A stretch of DNA of 43,118 nucleotides from Gnetum montanum (taxonomy: Eukaryota; Streptophyta; Gnetopsida; Gnetales; Gnetaceae): assembly GCA_015680685.1 (NCBI GenBank), contig MNCI01008651.1, forward strand, positions 1,069,323-1,112,440, given 5' to 3'. The notes under the pieces are model-generated. The model did not search any database. It was not told where the DNA came from and saw only the letters and a program-made list of their open reading frames with translations. Positions within the stretch are counted from its first letter, which is position 1, and each line of letters begins with the position of its first letter. Shown in pieces: positions 22,311-33,710 of this stretch. Made by a program: the position numbers and the translations under genes.

Positions 22311-25300
22311 AGTAGAGTAGTGACCATAACTATAGGAGGTGGAAAGAAGCTAAACGTGCTGATGGACATTGTAACTACTATTTGTGGATGGTCATATCCT
22401 ACTGATTTTTTGGTAATCAAGGTTAATAATTGCAAGGGGGACTCCCAAATTATTATGGAAAGGGCATGGTTGAACATTGTTTATGCGCAAATGGACATTG
22501 GAGATCTTTCCTTGGAAATTTCCAAGGAGAATGAATTTGGAAAGATCGAGAAGAAGAGAGTTACATGCATTATGCATAGTGATATCAGGTGTAATTGTGT
22601 GCAGAAACTCTAGTTTCTCATGAGCACATCTATTAAAGCATGCAGACAATGTGTAGATGAATATGAAGTTCAAATATACTTATACGTAGCAGCCATAAAC
22701 TAGGAGGGCACCTAGTGGGTGATAGTTAATGTTGGAAGCAACACACTTTGCATGGAACCTGTTAAGAGTCTGACATGTGTCTATATTGAAAGCATGAATA
22801 AACTAGAGAAAGTTCATAACCAACTCTCTGATGATGCAAATGATGATATTAATTGGGAAGAGTTGGAAATCCCTAAAAATTTTAAATAAGAGCCCTTTGA
22901 GTTGAAAACTATATCTATCGGCATGGAGTATGCATTTTTGACAAATGGTAAGTCAGTAATCATCTATGCCAATCTTTCTCTAAAATAAAAATAGATGCTA
23001 TTGAAGGTGATCAAAAAAATGGCCAACAACCTTTGCTTGGTCATATCTTAAACTTAGATGGATTGATCCTAGGATATGCCAGCATCGTATCTACATTGAT
23101 CTAGCCATGAAGCCAAAGAGGCACCTGTAGTGGCAGTTGAAGTCCAAATTGAAGTATATCATCAAAGAGGAAATCAAACAACTTCTCAAGGGAGGGTTTA
23201 TCTATCCCATTGCAAATACTGGGTGGGTTAGTTCACTCGTGATTGTGCCAAAAAAAGGTGATAAGTGATGGATATGCATCAACTTCTGGTTGTTGAATAT
23301 GAAAACATTCATAGATCACTTTTCATTGCCATTTGTGGATCAAGTATTAGAAATTATATCTAGGCATTACTATTATAGTTTTCTAGATGGTTATAGTGGC
23401 TATAACCAAATATAGATTACACTAGAAGATTAGGCCAAAATAACATTCACAAGTCCCTAAGAGACTTTCGCATATCCAAAGATGCCTTTTGGCTTGTGCA
23501 ATGCCCTTGCAATATTCCAATATCTAGCCTTGAGTATTTTTTAGCAAAAGATCAGTAGTGAGGTGGAAGTCTTCATGGATGAATTCTCCACCTATGGTGC
23601 TACATTTAAGCAAGCCTTGGATAGCCTTAAGAGATTTCTTAAAAGGTGTATGGAGATGAATTTTGGCTAAATTGAAAAAAGAGCCATCTAATGGTCTAGG
23701 AAGACATTATACTATGGCATAGAATTTCTTAGGTAGGGATTGAGGTGAACCCTGAAAAGATGTTCAATCATTCCTTGGAGACACTGGCTACTACTGGCAA
23801 TTCATAAAGAATTTCTCTAAGATCACAAAATCTTCTATCAAGCTAACAAAATAAGATGCTTCATTTATTTAGACCAAGGAATGTGAAAATGCATTCCAAA
23901 GCCTCAAGTAGAAGTTCATAGAGAGTCCAATTCTATGAGCACTTGATTATTCTAAATCATTTCATATTAGTTGGATCATAAGAAATATCCATATTATGCA
24001 TTAAATTATGCCTTGAGAGGCATGCTTATGCAGTTGGATTATAAGAAATATCCATATTACATCCACTGCGTAAGTTGAAGCATTGTGGGTGCACAACTGA
24101 ATTACACCATAATGGAGAAAGAACTAATGGTGGTAGTGTATGCTCTAGAAAAGTATAGGCACTATGTGCTTGGATACAAAGTGTTTATGCACATTGATAA
24201 CAATGCCATTTGCTTCCTCATGAACAAAACAATGGTGAGCCCCCATGTCATACAGTGGTTGATGATCTTGCAAGAGTTTGATCTTACCATGGTAGTTTGA
24301 AAGGGGACTAAGAATGTGGTCACTAATTACTTGTCTCAATTATGATGGGATAACAAAGAGGAGGAGAGCATACTCTCTAACCAATTTCCTAATGAACTAC
24401 TCTTTATGAGTGTAATAAATGAGCAAGTACTTGTAGAACCAAAATGGTATGATGGCATCCTCACTCATCTTCTCACTCAGGAGGTGCCACAAGATTTGGA
24501 CCATAGGAAGAGAAAACAGTTTCTTCATTAGGCTACATGATTTAGGAAAATCAATAGAAATCTTTACAAGGTATACACTGATGGCCTTGTTTGTTGGTGT
24601 GTAGCTGATGTTGATCAATTGCATGTTCTCCAGGATGCTCATGAGGGTCCTTGTGGGGGCCACTATGCTGAGAGATGCATGATCATTAAGATCTTGATGG
24701 CAAGGTATTATTGGCCAACCATCTTTAGGGGTGCCCACTAATTTGTCAACTCTTGTGAATGTTGTTAATGAGATGGTGGAATGATTGCTTGAATGGAAGG
24801 ATCTCAATAGTGAATCCAACCACTGAAACCCTTTGACATATGGGGCATCGACTTCATGGGTCCCATCACATCCATGTTAAACGGAAAGTCATATATAATT
24901 GTTGCTATTAATTACTATACAAAATGAGCAAAAGCAGTAGTCATCATCAATTGTACAATAAAATGTTATGCATAGGTTTTGGGTGCCACGTGAACTGATT
25001 TATGATAACAAAACCCATTTTATAGGTGCTACTTTTTGCAAGGTCATGCAACACTTGGGGTTTGAACATAAATTAACAACACCCTATCACCCCTAAGCCA
25101 ATGGTTAAGCAGAAGTTATGAATAGGGAGATCACGAAGATCCTCACGATAACTATTAGCAAATATAAGAGAGACTGGAGCATAAAATTCAAAAATGTTCT
25201 TTGGGCCTATCACTCAACATGGAAACTCCCTATAGGCTACTCTCCCTATGAGCTAGTGTATGGAAAATTACCAACTCTACCTATCCAATCTGAGCTCCGT

Positions 25301-25690
25301 ACACTTTTAACAGCCTGTGACTTGGATCTTGATCTAAGCTTAGCATAGAAAGAGAGATTGATTAACTTGAATGTGATAGATGAAAATCGATTGGTAGCCC
25401 TATCTTGGAATGAAGTGCACAAGGCATTTAACAAAAAGTACCATGACCTTAGAATACATAAAATAAAATTTAAACCTAGAGACAAGGTCCTCTACTAGAA
25501 CCCCACACACGTACCTCAATGAACTAAGTTCTAGACGTTGTGGAAAGGGCCTGACATCATTCATAAAACCTTTCCTTTTGGGGTGATGTTAATTTACAAA
25601 CTTGACAGCCTAAACAAAAAGTAGCTGGTCAACACACAACAAGGCAAACCTTTCCATGAACCCATGCAAGCTAGTGGAAGCAACACCTCA
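22311..25690 (+). pseudogene. pol: pol pseudogene of element III
   Basis: The protease active-site part is deleted; its C-terminal half (TTICGWSYPTDFLVI, to 22613) survives. RT pieces: LLKGGFIYPI (about 23185), MPFGLCNA (about 23483), FMDE at 23572-23583 (second catalytic Asp replaced by Glu, as in element II). RNase H: a 66-base local duplication around GTTGGAT.ATAAGAAATATCC (23970 and 24034), then NYTIMEKELMVVVYALEKYRHYVLG (24085-24300). Integrase: GGHYAERCMI (about 24657), first Asp in GIDFMGP (about 24848), a deletion near 24955, and the C-terminal region (25118-25348 open, YHSTWKLPIGYSPYELVYG). Ends near 25690. Non-functional. Confidence 0.87.
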
Positions 25691-25777
25691 ATGAATGAAC
25701 AACCACACTTAATTTTTCAGATCTCTTTCTTACAACTTAGTGATGGGGGAGATGGCCATCCTTACTAAACATTATAA

Positions 25778-25972
25778 TGGCTCAGTTTTTCATCTTTGTG
25801 TTTTCCACATTTTTTGTTTCACACTTTGTTATTTTTCCAAATTTTTTTTACAACATTGTTAGTACATTTTATCTTTCTTGAATATTTTACAATTTCTTTT
25901 ATATTTTTCCTTATTTTGATGTGAATTTTTCTCATCTTCTAATAGAAAGTGCTTATTACCAATATGACACAG
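25778..25972 (+). promoter_or_regulatory. T-rich tract before ORF3 of element III
   Basis: Long T-rich stretch ending CAATATGACACAG; ORF3 starts with ATG at 25979. Same position and ending as 6478-6696, although the two copies differ a good deal in length and detail. Possible intron end for a spliced ORF3 message; inferred. Confidence 0.35.
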
Positions 25973-25978
25973 TGGTAC

Positions 25979-27060
25979 ATGAGAGAGGCACATCTCTTTT
26001 GGAATAGTAGAAAGGCAAGAGCCAATATGAGAATCAAGGACATCTGGGTGTCTTACTTGGTAGAAGTGATTGCGTATGCTTTTGGTTTGCCTGATTTTGG
26101 CACCCATTTGGAAGAAATTTGAATTCAAATGGACCCTAAGGTAAAAAGAGAGTGGACCCAATGGTGTTATGGGGTTGACCGTAAGGAGTTTGATGCACTC
26201 ACATTGGTAGAGCGTATATACTTCAAGATAGTGACCTATCACCTCAATCCAACGGTGAGGCCTAGCAAGGCGACAAACTTCTCTACCCATGGTTGTGCCT
26301 CTCTAACAAAAAAATTATTGGTTAACCTTCCACAGCTGATCTATCTAGAGATAGAAAAGAATTTTAAGGAGAGTGAAAATCCTACTATTTCCATGTCTGA
26401 TCGAAAAACTCTACAAAAGAGCAAGGATAGTTTGCTACGCTAATGACACGATCTGGCATACTCCCATCACCTCTTGGTATGAAATGATGAAAGATAAGAT
26501 CCTTACCATATCAAAGAAGAAGAGCAGTTACCACCACCTCCACCTCCCACTTAGGAAACAATGCAGGAGGCCTACGTAGCCATTGAGCACTTGCACAAAA
26601 TTTGAGGGCAACTCTTGTGTGAGTGAGAGTAGCAAGCAGGAACTAGTGGTGGTGATCCATATGTATATTGTTTTGTAATGAGTCACCTCAATGAAGTCGT
26701 TCAAATAATAAGCCAGATGGAGGGAGGTGGGCCAATATTCTTAGCCCAAGAAATGTAGCTGCCTATGAGTTCGAATCTTAGTGCCTAAGACATGACGATG
26801 TCTCTCTCATAATAACAAAGATTCCTAGAAATCTTTGGGAATGCTACTACCTTTTTGGTGTGCTTGGAGGAAGGCAAAGGGGCAACTGTATTAGTGATGC
26901 AGCACCAAGGGCAGGAGACAGCAACAAAAGTGGTGGCTAACAAAATCATTAAAGCATTAAACGAATCTACGATATCTGTACCAAATGTTTCTACACTTAG
27001 AGATGTGCAAACATCCATATGAACTATCAGCAAAAGACTAAGTGTAGCCTAGCACAAAGA
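25979..27060 (+). pseudogene. ORF3 pseudogene of element III (putative plant transposon protein domain)
   Basis: Opens MREAHLFWNSRKARANM, has one in-frame TGA near 26118, and stays open in the same frame to 26443. FGLPDFGTHLEE (about 26083) and YHLNPTVRPSKATNFSTHGCASL (about 26238), then, after a frameshift near 26370, LLFPCLIEKLYKRA. These follow the pattern of the 'putative plant transposon protein' domain (Pfam Transposase_32 type), found in ORFs near Athila and other plant elements. A Pro run (about 26533) and a weakly kept C-terminal part matching 8130-8340 follow. Biochemical role unknown; despite the family name no transposase activity can be claimed. Domain call from memory of the family pattern. 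Confidence 0.6.
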
Positions 27061-28976
27061 GTTGCTAGACTGACTAGTGGGATACAATAATAAGGATCAA
27101 ACTCTTGGAGGTGTGACATAAGTCGGCAACGACCCCTTGGATGTTCATATTGGTAGATGTTATAACCATTCTCTTCAAATCAAAGTCTTCAACTTCCTCA
27201 ATTGTAGCTTCTTTTTCTATGTGCTAATAGTAATCCCTTTTGGTGTCATTCTTCTTTTCCTTATCTTTATCTTTTCCTTGTATTTTATCTATTTTCTCCT
27301 CTACTATCTTTAAAGCTATTTGAGATTTCTCATTAGTAGAATCCCACATTCTATTAATCTTGATTAAAATTTTGGTAATTGATTTTTAAATTGGCAAGAT
27401 TTTTTATTGGACCACGTCTTCTAATGGTGCATCTTTTTCTAGCTCATAGAGAAAAACCTTACTTTGACAAAGAGGTGAATTCCTATTGTACTTTTCTTTT
27501 TTCTTTTCTTTAAAAATTTTTCCTTTTTTTATCATTTGATCAATAAGCATTTGATTCTAGTCAGGTCGCATCTCTAAACGTCTTCCTTGGCAATAGATCC
27601 CAAGGGTTTTCCTTGTTTTATTCATGAGCCCATATATAATGTGCCTTAGTTGTTTCCTTTGAAAAAAGCCTTGGCCTAAGCATCTATGTAGTAGAGAATA
27701 ATACCTTCCTAAGGCCACATCAAGGGGTTTATGGTTACCTTGTTTTTATCCTTAAATATGCTTCCTCAAGCTAGAAACGTTGGAGTACATTTGATAATTA
27801 TTATTAAAAAACTCCAACATTGTACTCCATCTCTTGATAAACTCTAGTTCCAAGGACTAATACAAACTCTAAGCTTCTTTGATGAGTATCTTGGAAACAA
27901 TTTTAGCTTTTTCCATTCATATATAATGTTTTGCAAAGCATAAACATTATGAAAATATTACAAATGATGCTGTGGATCAACATTATAGCCTTCTTCAATC
28001 TTAGGGATATCATTCATGTCTAGTTGTTTGATTTGACTACTCCTTTGATGTCTAGTTGGTATAGCTATATTTTTCTTAATTTTGATCATACTCCTTGTAG
28101 AAATCAAGGATTCATCATAGTTGTCCCATTTATCATGGTTTCCATCATGCCCATGTCCCCTTATGTGTTGCTTATTATGTCTTCATTCATGTCTATGTAT
28201 CATTTCTTGATCATGTACATCATCTCTACCTCTATCTCTGTGGTGGTCTCTTTTTTCATCTCTACTAGATTGTCTACCATTGCCCCTTCGTCCTTGGACA
28301 TACTCATTCTTGTTAGAGCTTGATGATGAGAATGATGGTGAACTAGAAATGCCATGTTGGCATGCTCTTCTCTTATAACCTATACACATTCTTTAGTGAC
28401 ATGCTGGAAGACCTAGAACTTGAGATCCTCCTAGTATATGGTTTAGCTCTCACTCTTCCTTTGTTACTAACCAATACCAAGCATAACCATGGATTTTTCA
28501 TCTCATATTCATTGAAGGAAGAGGGAATTTTTTGATTAAATTTGCTTGAATGATATTCACTGTCCTCCTTCTTAGACAATGATTTGAACAAAATGGTAGA
28601 CCCTTTTCCCTTAGTGGCTTCATAGCATGCCTACATGAAAAGATTCTTTCATAGTTGGACTTTAATAAGGTGATGGGGCTTGGACATCTCATTAGTCACC
28701 CTGTACTCACTCGTAGTTATTTCAGGCTTAACTCCCATCAATGCTACCATGAGCATCAAAGGAATTAATTGATCAAGTGGTAACACAATGTTAGTCCATT
28801 CAACATAATTGATCATCTTGGTGAAGGATGAAAGTAAAGTCCAAATAATAAGGATTTGAATGATGATAGACAACTTTAACTTGTTAGGGCACATCATCCC
28901 TACTTTTAGCAATTCTATCACATCCCCTTGTAGAATCATTAATAGGTGAAGAATTGGCCGTATGATAAGTAGACAT
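27060..28976 (-). pseudogene. gag: gag pseudogene of element IV
   Basis: Minus-strand start MSTYHTANS at 28976. Downstream: an NIVLPLDQLIP-type segment (28790), an open stretch 28591-28373, and an Arg/Asp/His-rich linker in the open stretch 28389-28183 (RDEKRDHHRDRGRDDVHDQE). Then the capsid core with EWKKLKLFP (about 27910) and YQYEHP (about 27150), the counterpart of CDICQYEH with both Cys lost. Stops and frameshifts are frequent. Confidence 0.72.
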
Positions 28977-29082
28977 TTTTAATTATTTTGTGTGTTAAAT
29001 AAAATAATATTATTTTCTGGATGGTAAAGCTTTAAGTTCCTAACAATAATCATAAATTATTCTATGTAGTCACTAGAACTAG

Positions 29083-29100
29083 TCCTTGGTAATGGCACCA
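29083..29100 (-). promoter_or_regulatory. Primer binding site of element IV (tRNA-Asp type)
   Basis: On the minus strand TGGTGCCATTACCAAGGA, one base from the LTR end at 29102. Same site as in elements I-III. Confidence 0.85.
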
Positions 29101-29101
29101 A

Positions 29102-29974
29102 TGATAAGTGGCAAAGTAGCCCTATTGTCTAACCATGTAAATCACAAGCGTATATAGGTAACCTGATCATAATTTATGGACTAGACTAGTATGGTACTAG
29201 ATAGCTAAACATTCTATTGTAGGCTGATATCTTCTCAATTGTACTCATGTAGGTATTAATGTGTATGGTTAAATAAAATTTAGGCATATGATTTTGGTGT
29301 TGTCTATGGTATACTAAAATATTATTGAAGTATAGAAATTAATTCTAAATTAAGCTAATGTAAAAATTAAAAGGTAAACTATCTTGGATGATAAGCATTT
29401 GTCCCTGGTTTATCATACACATCCTAGACTTATCATACACATCCTAGACTCATGCTATGGTCACTTGGTTACTAAATGGTTACTATTGGGTGAACCAAGT
29501 GAGAGCATGATTGGGATTACTAAATAATACATGTTATGCTTAGAACTAGTCATACTTATGCCATAATGAATATCAAGCAATGAAACATAAAGAATTAACT
29601 AAATACATATGAAATAAAGGAACAAGAAAATTAAGTTGCAATTAAATAAAGCATTAAACTAAGCTAAGTGCTACAATGAAGGTAAATTGATCTTGATCTT
29701 ATTGTCATTCATGACAATGTATCTAGGTACATGATCACTTGAATAAGATTTTGGTCAATTAATTTAAGTTCATGTTATGGATACTTGGTGACAAATTCTA
29801 ATTTCTATTGGAACAAACTATAAGAGATTCGCTATAACTATGATCAAATGGTAACGTAAATATGATTTGTGTGTACATTTATATAGGAACTTATTGCCTA
29901 TGTATCAAAACTGATGCAGTTGATCCTATGTCAATGTTGATGTGTCGACATAGTTGAATAAAGATTGTTCATCA
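29102..29974 (-). repeat. 5' LTR of element IV
   Basis: Plus-strand ends TGATAAGTGGC and GTTCATCA, so on the minus strand it opens TGATGAAC. U3 contains ATGTCGACACATCAACATTGACA-type repeats (about 29925-29955); TATA-like 29878-29885. A 19-20-base tandem duplication (CTTATCATACACATCCTAGA) lies at about 29409-29450, and GGGATTACTAAAT (about 29513) corresponds to the common TTGGTAATCCC block. Confidence 0.82.
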
Positions 29975-32782
29975 CAAAGCAAAGTAGAAGTGCCTATGGA
30001 TGTTAGTGTGTTAGAAAATTTTATTATTAGTATTTTTCTCTTCAAGATTAATTCTTCCTTCTTTCAAAAATAGGAGCTTTGTATGGATGCTAATATGTTT
30101 ACAGGACCTAGTGGAAAAAACATTTTAAAGTCTTTATGACATGCCAACAAAAAAAAAAAAAAAAAAAAATCTCTTTGGTGATTTTGGTTAAATTGATTAG
30201 TGGTAGTGAACAACTTATAGAGTTAGAAATTATGCAAGATAGTTTGGAAATCAATTTGCTAAGATAAAGTGCTAAGTGGAATAAGAGCATGGAAAATTTG
30301 TCAAGAAAATGTAAATTCTTTAAGACCAAAATCCTTTTGATTTTGAAACTTAAAAAACCTTAGCTAAAACTCATTATGCTAAATAATGTTAGGATTCTTT
30401 TAAAGATAAAAGTGCTCTCACTAAAAAGTCACATGTACTGGTTGAAAATTGAAGATGAATCTTGTAAGGAGCCTTTTCAATTTTTCAAAGGAAAAGATCA
30501 AGTACTTAAATTAGAATCACTTAATATATAAATGATTCCATCACTATAGATCCTAAGATTATTAATAATATTTTAGCAAATTATTTATTTCTATTTTTTT
30601 CTTTTAAAGGTTGTAGCAAGGAAAATTTTGATGCCTCTGGCACATATATTTCTCATCTTATAATAAAAGCACATCAAGTATTCCTAAAACAAAAATTATA
30701 GTGGAAGAAATCAAAGGAATGACTTTTAGTTTAGTAGATAAGCTCTAGGATTTGATGGTTTTCCTATTGAGTTGTTAAAGAAGCATTGGGACATTATTGG
30801 AGATTATCTCTTTCATGTTTTACAAGAAGCTATTAAATTTTTTTTTCTTGATAAAAATTATTAATAACTATGTGAATGATATTCTTCCTAAAAATGGAGA
30901 TCTTCAACGTATTGGTAATTGGAGACTTATTACACTTACAAAATTTTAGCTAAATACACAACATGCTGGATTTAAAATTTTAGCTAAATACACAACATCA
31001 TTAGACTTGAGAGTAAATATATTTTGTTAAAGGTAGACATCTTAAGTAATGTTATTGTAGTTTAGAAGGAAATAGAGTGAGCTTTTAATACTAATTAGAA
31101 TATTGCTTTTATTAAGTTATCTTATGCTAAAGCTTATGATAGGATTTAATGAGATTTTATTATTTCTTGTCTTTATAAACTAGAATTTGGAAATTATTTT
31201 ATTTATCTTATTCGTATCTTACTTATTGATGCTAATGCTCAAGTTGTTATAAATTTTGGATTGAATTCCTCCTTTTCTTTTCAATGGTCAGTTTGTCAAG
31301 GTTGTCCTCTAATTTCCCATCTTTTTAGTATCAAAAGAAACCTTTTTTTCACATAATTTGCATTATGATATGCACAAGAATATTATTAAGGAATTTTCAA
31401 TTAATAATCAAGGCATGCAATTACTTAACATACACCTTGTAGATGATTCTTTTTTTATGATTAACAATTCTCTGCAACATATTAATATTGTATTAGCTAG
31501 AGTGGAGGATTATTACATGTTATTTGACTCTTGTATCAATTAATAAAAATTTATTATTTAATGTAATAGTAACATTGATGAGTGGATTACTATTAAGCTT
31601 TGGAAAATATTGAATAAAGATTTTGTCTTTAAAATTTAAGAAATACCTTTTTCTTTTGAGCCTACTTTAAATATTTTGTAGAATTATGTGGTTGATAAAA
31701 TTGAAAAGAAGCTTGAAAAATGGAAAGGGAAAAAAGCTCATCCTTTCTACTCATGTTTATTACTCTAGTCGTTGGGCTCCTTAAAAAAATTCTTATGATA
31801 AAAATGATTGCATTATTCATCAATTTCTTTGGTCTACTAAGTAATATAAAAAAGGTTTTCTAGAGTTGCTTAGGATATTTGCACTAGTAGTAAGAAAAAT
31901 GAAGGACTTGCCCTTATTAATTGTTATAATCAGGGTATCTTTCTTGTAGTAAAATAGATTACAAAGAGAATTAATGGAGATGATGTTTGAATGCTCCTTT
32001 TAAGAAATAGACATATGCAAGGAAAACCTAAGAATGATAGTAGTTGATTTTCTAATGACTTTCTTTATTGTCTTCTTTTTTCTTAGGTCATTTCCATTCC
32101 TAGTTCTCTAATTTTTAAACAAACTTGAAGGTATGATGCAAACTTAGTAAATATTAAAATTACAATTGTATCATAGTATCAGAAACTATGCTTAAGTAAA
32201 TTAGCCCATGGTGGCTTCCTTTTAATAGAGTTTCGACTCCTAATGTATCTAGATTGTGTACCACTTGGAGTAGATTTGGTATCATTGTAGTTTCTTGTAT
32301 GTGTATGCATAATAGATGGATTACTTGGAATGAAGCTTCAAGCCTCTATGGATTAAATAGAAAGAAGAAAAATAATTTTGATAAACTAATTTCTAATCTT
32401 AAGAATTTATTTAAAGTTGAGAACAATTTGCATTAGGCTTTTCTAAATATTTTTTTGGAATGATGATAGATATGTTTTTCTTTTTAATTCTAAAGTTGCT
32501 TATGAGATTATTACAAAGAATCATTTTATTTATAAAAAATTCAATGATGCCTAAAAATGCAATTATAATTCCATGCTTGGATGAGAAAATGAAAGATATT
32601 TGGAAAGCTTCTACATTTCCTAAAATTCGTATTTTTTATAGTGTCTTATTCATCAAGGGCTTCCTATTATCACTTGTTTGAAATATATGAGAAATGTTTC
32701 TCCTCAATATCCTCTTTGTAGAAGTGAAGACTCATTTTCTCATGTTTTTTTAAGTATCCTATTACTTAGGATGCTTAGAAAT
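29975..32782 (+). mobile_element. LINE-B, left part: L1-type ORF2 pseudogene
   Basis: Plant L1 reverse transcriptase relic in several frames. LGFDGFPIELLKKHWDIIGD (about 30745) is the N-terminal RT block; IGNWRLITL (about 30912); KAYDR (about 31130); VCQGCP.ISHLFS (about 31290), the block before the catalytic motif; LVDDSFF (about 31437), a YADD-like motif with Leu-Val before DD; and C-terminal zf-RVT pieces with KASTFPKIRIFY (32608) and PLCRSED (about 32715). A 33-base tandem duplication (AATTTTAGCTAAATACACAACAT) lies at 30944-30990, and an A run of about 23 at 30147-30169. Stops throughout. Cut at 32782 by element V; resumes at 36734. Confidence 0.8.
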
Positions 32783-33259
32783 TGATGAGTCATGGTTGGC
32801 TACATCAACAAGGCCTCGTCAACTAGGCCCTGTCAACTGGGCCCTGTCGATGCAACCGTGTCAATGCATCGTTTCATGTGTCGACGCAGCCCCGTCGACA
32901 TAGAGTCTATTTTTGCTTATAAATATGCACTTACTAGTTGCATTTATGGCATCATTCAGTCATAGTGTAGTGAAGCTCTTGTAGTTTTTCCATTCGAGAG
33001 TTAGAATATTTCCTTGAGTGCCCACAGTAGGAGTCATTAAGTGTATAGATCTTTATTCGAGCACTATTGTACCTAAGCATGATAGGGTGTATGGTAATAA
33101 AGACAAGCTTCTTCATAAACCTTATAGCATTCTGGATAGTTTAGATGTTTTATTCATGCATTTAATGCTTTCAATTATTTATTTAATGTTTTCCAATAAT
33201 TAAGATAATTAAGTAATTAAGCAAGATAAGCTAGATGGATTAAATACATAAGTACGATA
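32783..33259 (+). repeat. Left LTR part of element V
   Basis: TGATGAGTC start; U3 subrepeats GGCCTCGTCAACTA / GGCCCTGTCAACTG / GGCCCTGTCGATG and CCCCGTCGAC (32810-32905); TATA box 32918-32925. Breaks off after ATAAGTACGA (about 33259), well before a normal LTR end. Confidence 0.8.
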
Positions 33260-33710
33260 CATGACTGTAATCTAGTCGAAGTTGATGGAAGCAAAGGGCA
33301 AATGCATCATCCTAGAAGGGCAACTTGAAATGGCTCAAGCACAAAACCAATGCTTGGCTATAGAAGTTGTTGAACTACATGCCCGTTTTGTTGATCCCAC
33401 ACTCCTCAGCCTAGCAATAACAAGAGATGAAGCTTTTCAGCAACTTCAAGAATGATTAAAATAAGTTGATGAGTAAACAGTGATGGCCATCTTCAACCAA
33501 TCCATAGAAAAATTAAAAACCTACTTGATTTAGAAAGACTTGGTTCAGATGCACAAAGAAAATAAGTCATTGATTGTAGAAAATCATTGCTTGTGCAATG
33601 TTGAAGCACAAAAATAATAGATGCAGAAATTCATTCATCAACAGTAGGAGCAGCTTACTTGGGTAAACATAGAATTAAGGAAATTGATTGTAGAGAATCG
33701 TAATTTTGAT
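33260..33710 (+). pseudogene. Coiled-coil-like ORF relic in element V
   Basis: A readable stretch with stops: KLMEAKGKCIILEGQLEMAQ, AIEVVELHARFVDP, DEAFQQLQE, then KLIVENRNFD. Rich in Leu, Glu, Gln and Lys with heptad-like spacing, so a coiled coil is likely. Its position before the 3' tail suggests the end of an ORF3-type protein. No match by eye to the open stretch at 8443. Function unknown. Confidence 0.4.

Larger units (their letters stand above)
19632..27060 (+). mobile_element. Element III: Athila-like element inserted in element II
   Basis: 5' LTR 19632-20519, PBS 20521-20538, gag 20675-22310, pol 22311-25690, T-rich tract, ORF3 25979-27060. It sits in the pol of element II (left target bases GTTGG, 19627-19631). 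No 3' LTR follows: at about 27060 it abuts the minus-strand gag of element IV. So the 3' end was lost by deletion or rearrangement. Confidence 0.82.
27060..29974 (-). mobile_element. Element IV: 5' part of a minus-strand Athila-like element
   Basis: On the minus strand: LTR 29974-29102, PBS 29100-29083, gag from 28976 down to about 27060. No pol or second LTR is found; gag sequence meets element III's ORF3 tail-to-tail near 27060. Base order and gag motifs match elements I-III. The outer flank is CAAAG (29975-29979), next to LINE-B. Confidence 0.8.

Noticed and set aside
26129-26443. ORF as an independent host gene
   Set aside because: It continues in frame from 25979, follows pol directly, and its downstream part matches element I's ORF3, so it belongs to element III.
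30147-30169. A run as the poly(A) tail of an inserted SINE or LINE
   Set aside because: LINE ORF2-like sequence continues on both sides and no target duplication is seen; slippage is more likely.
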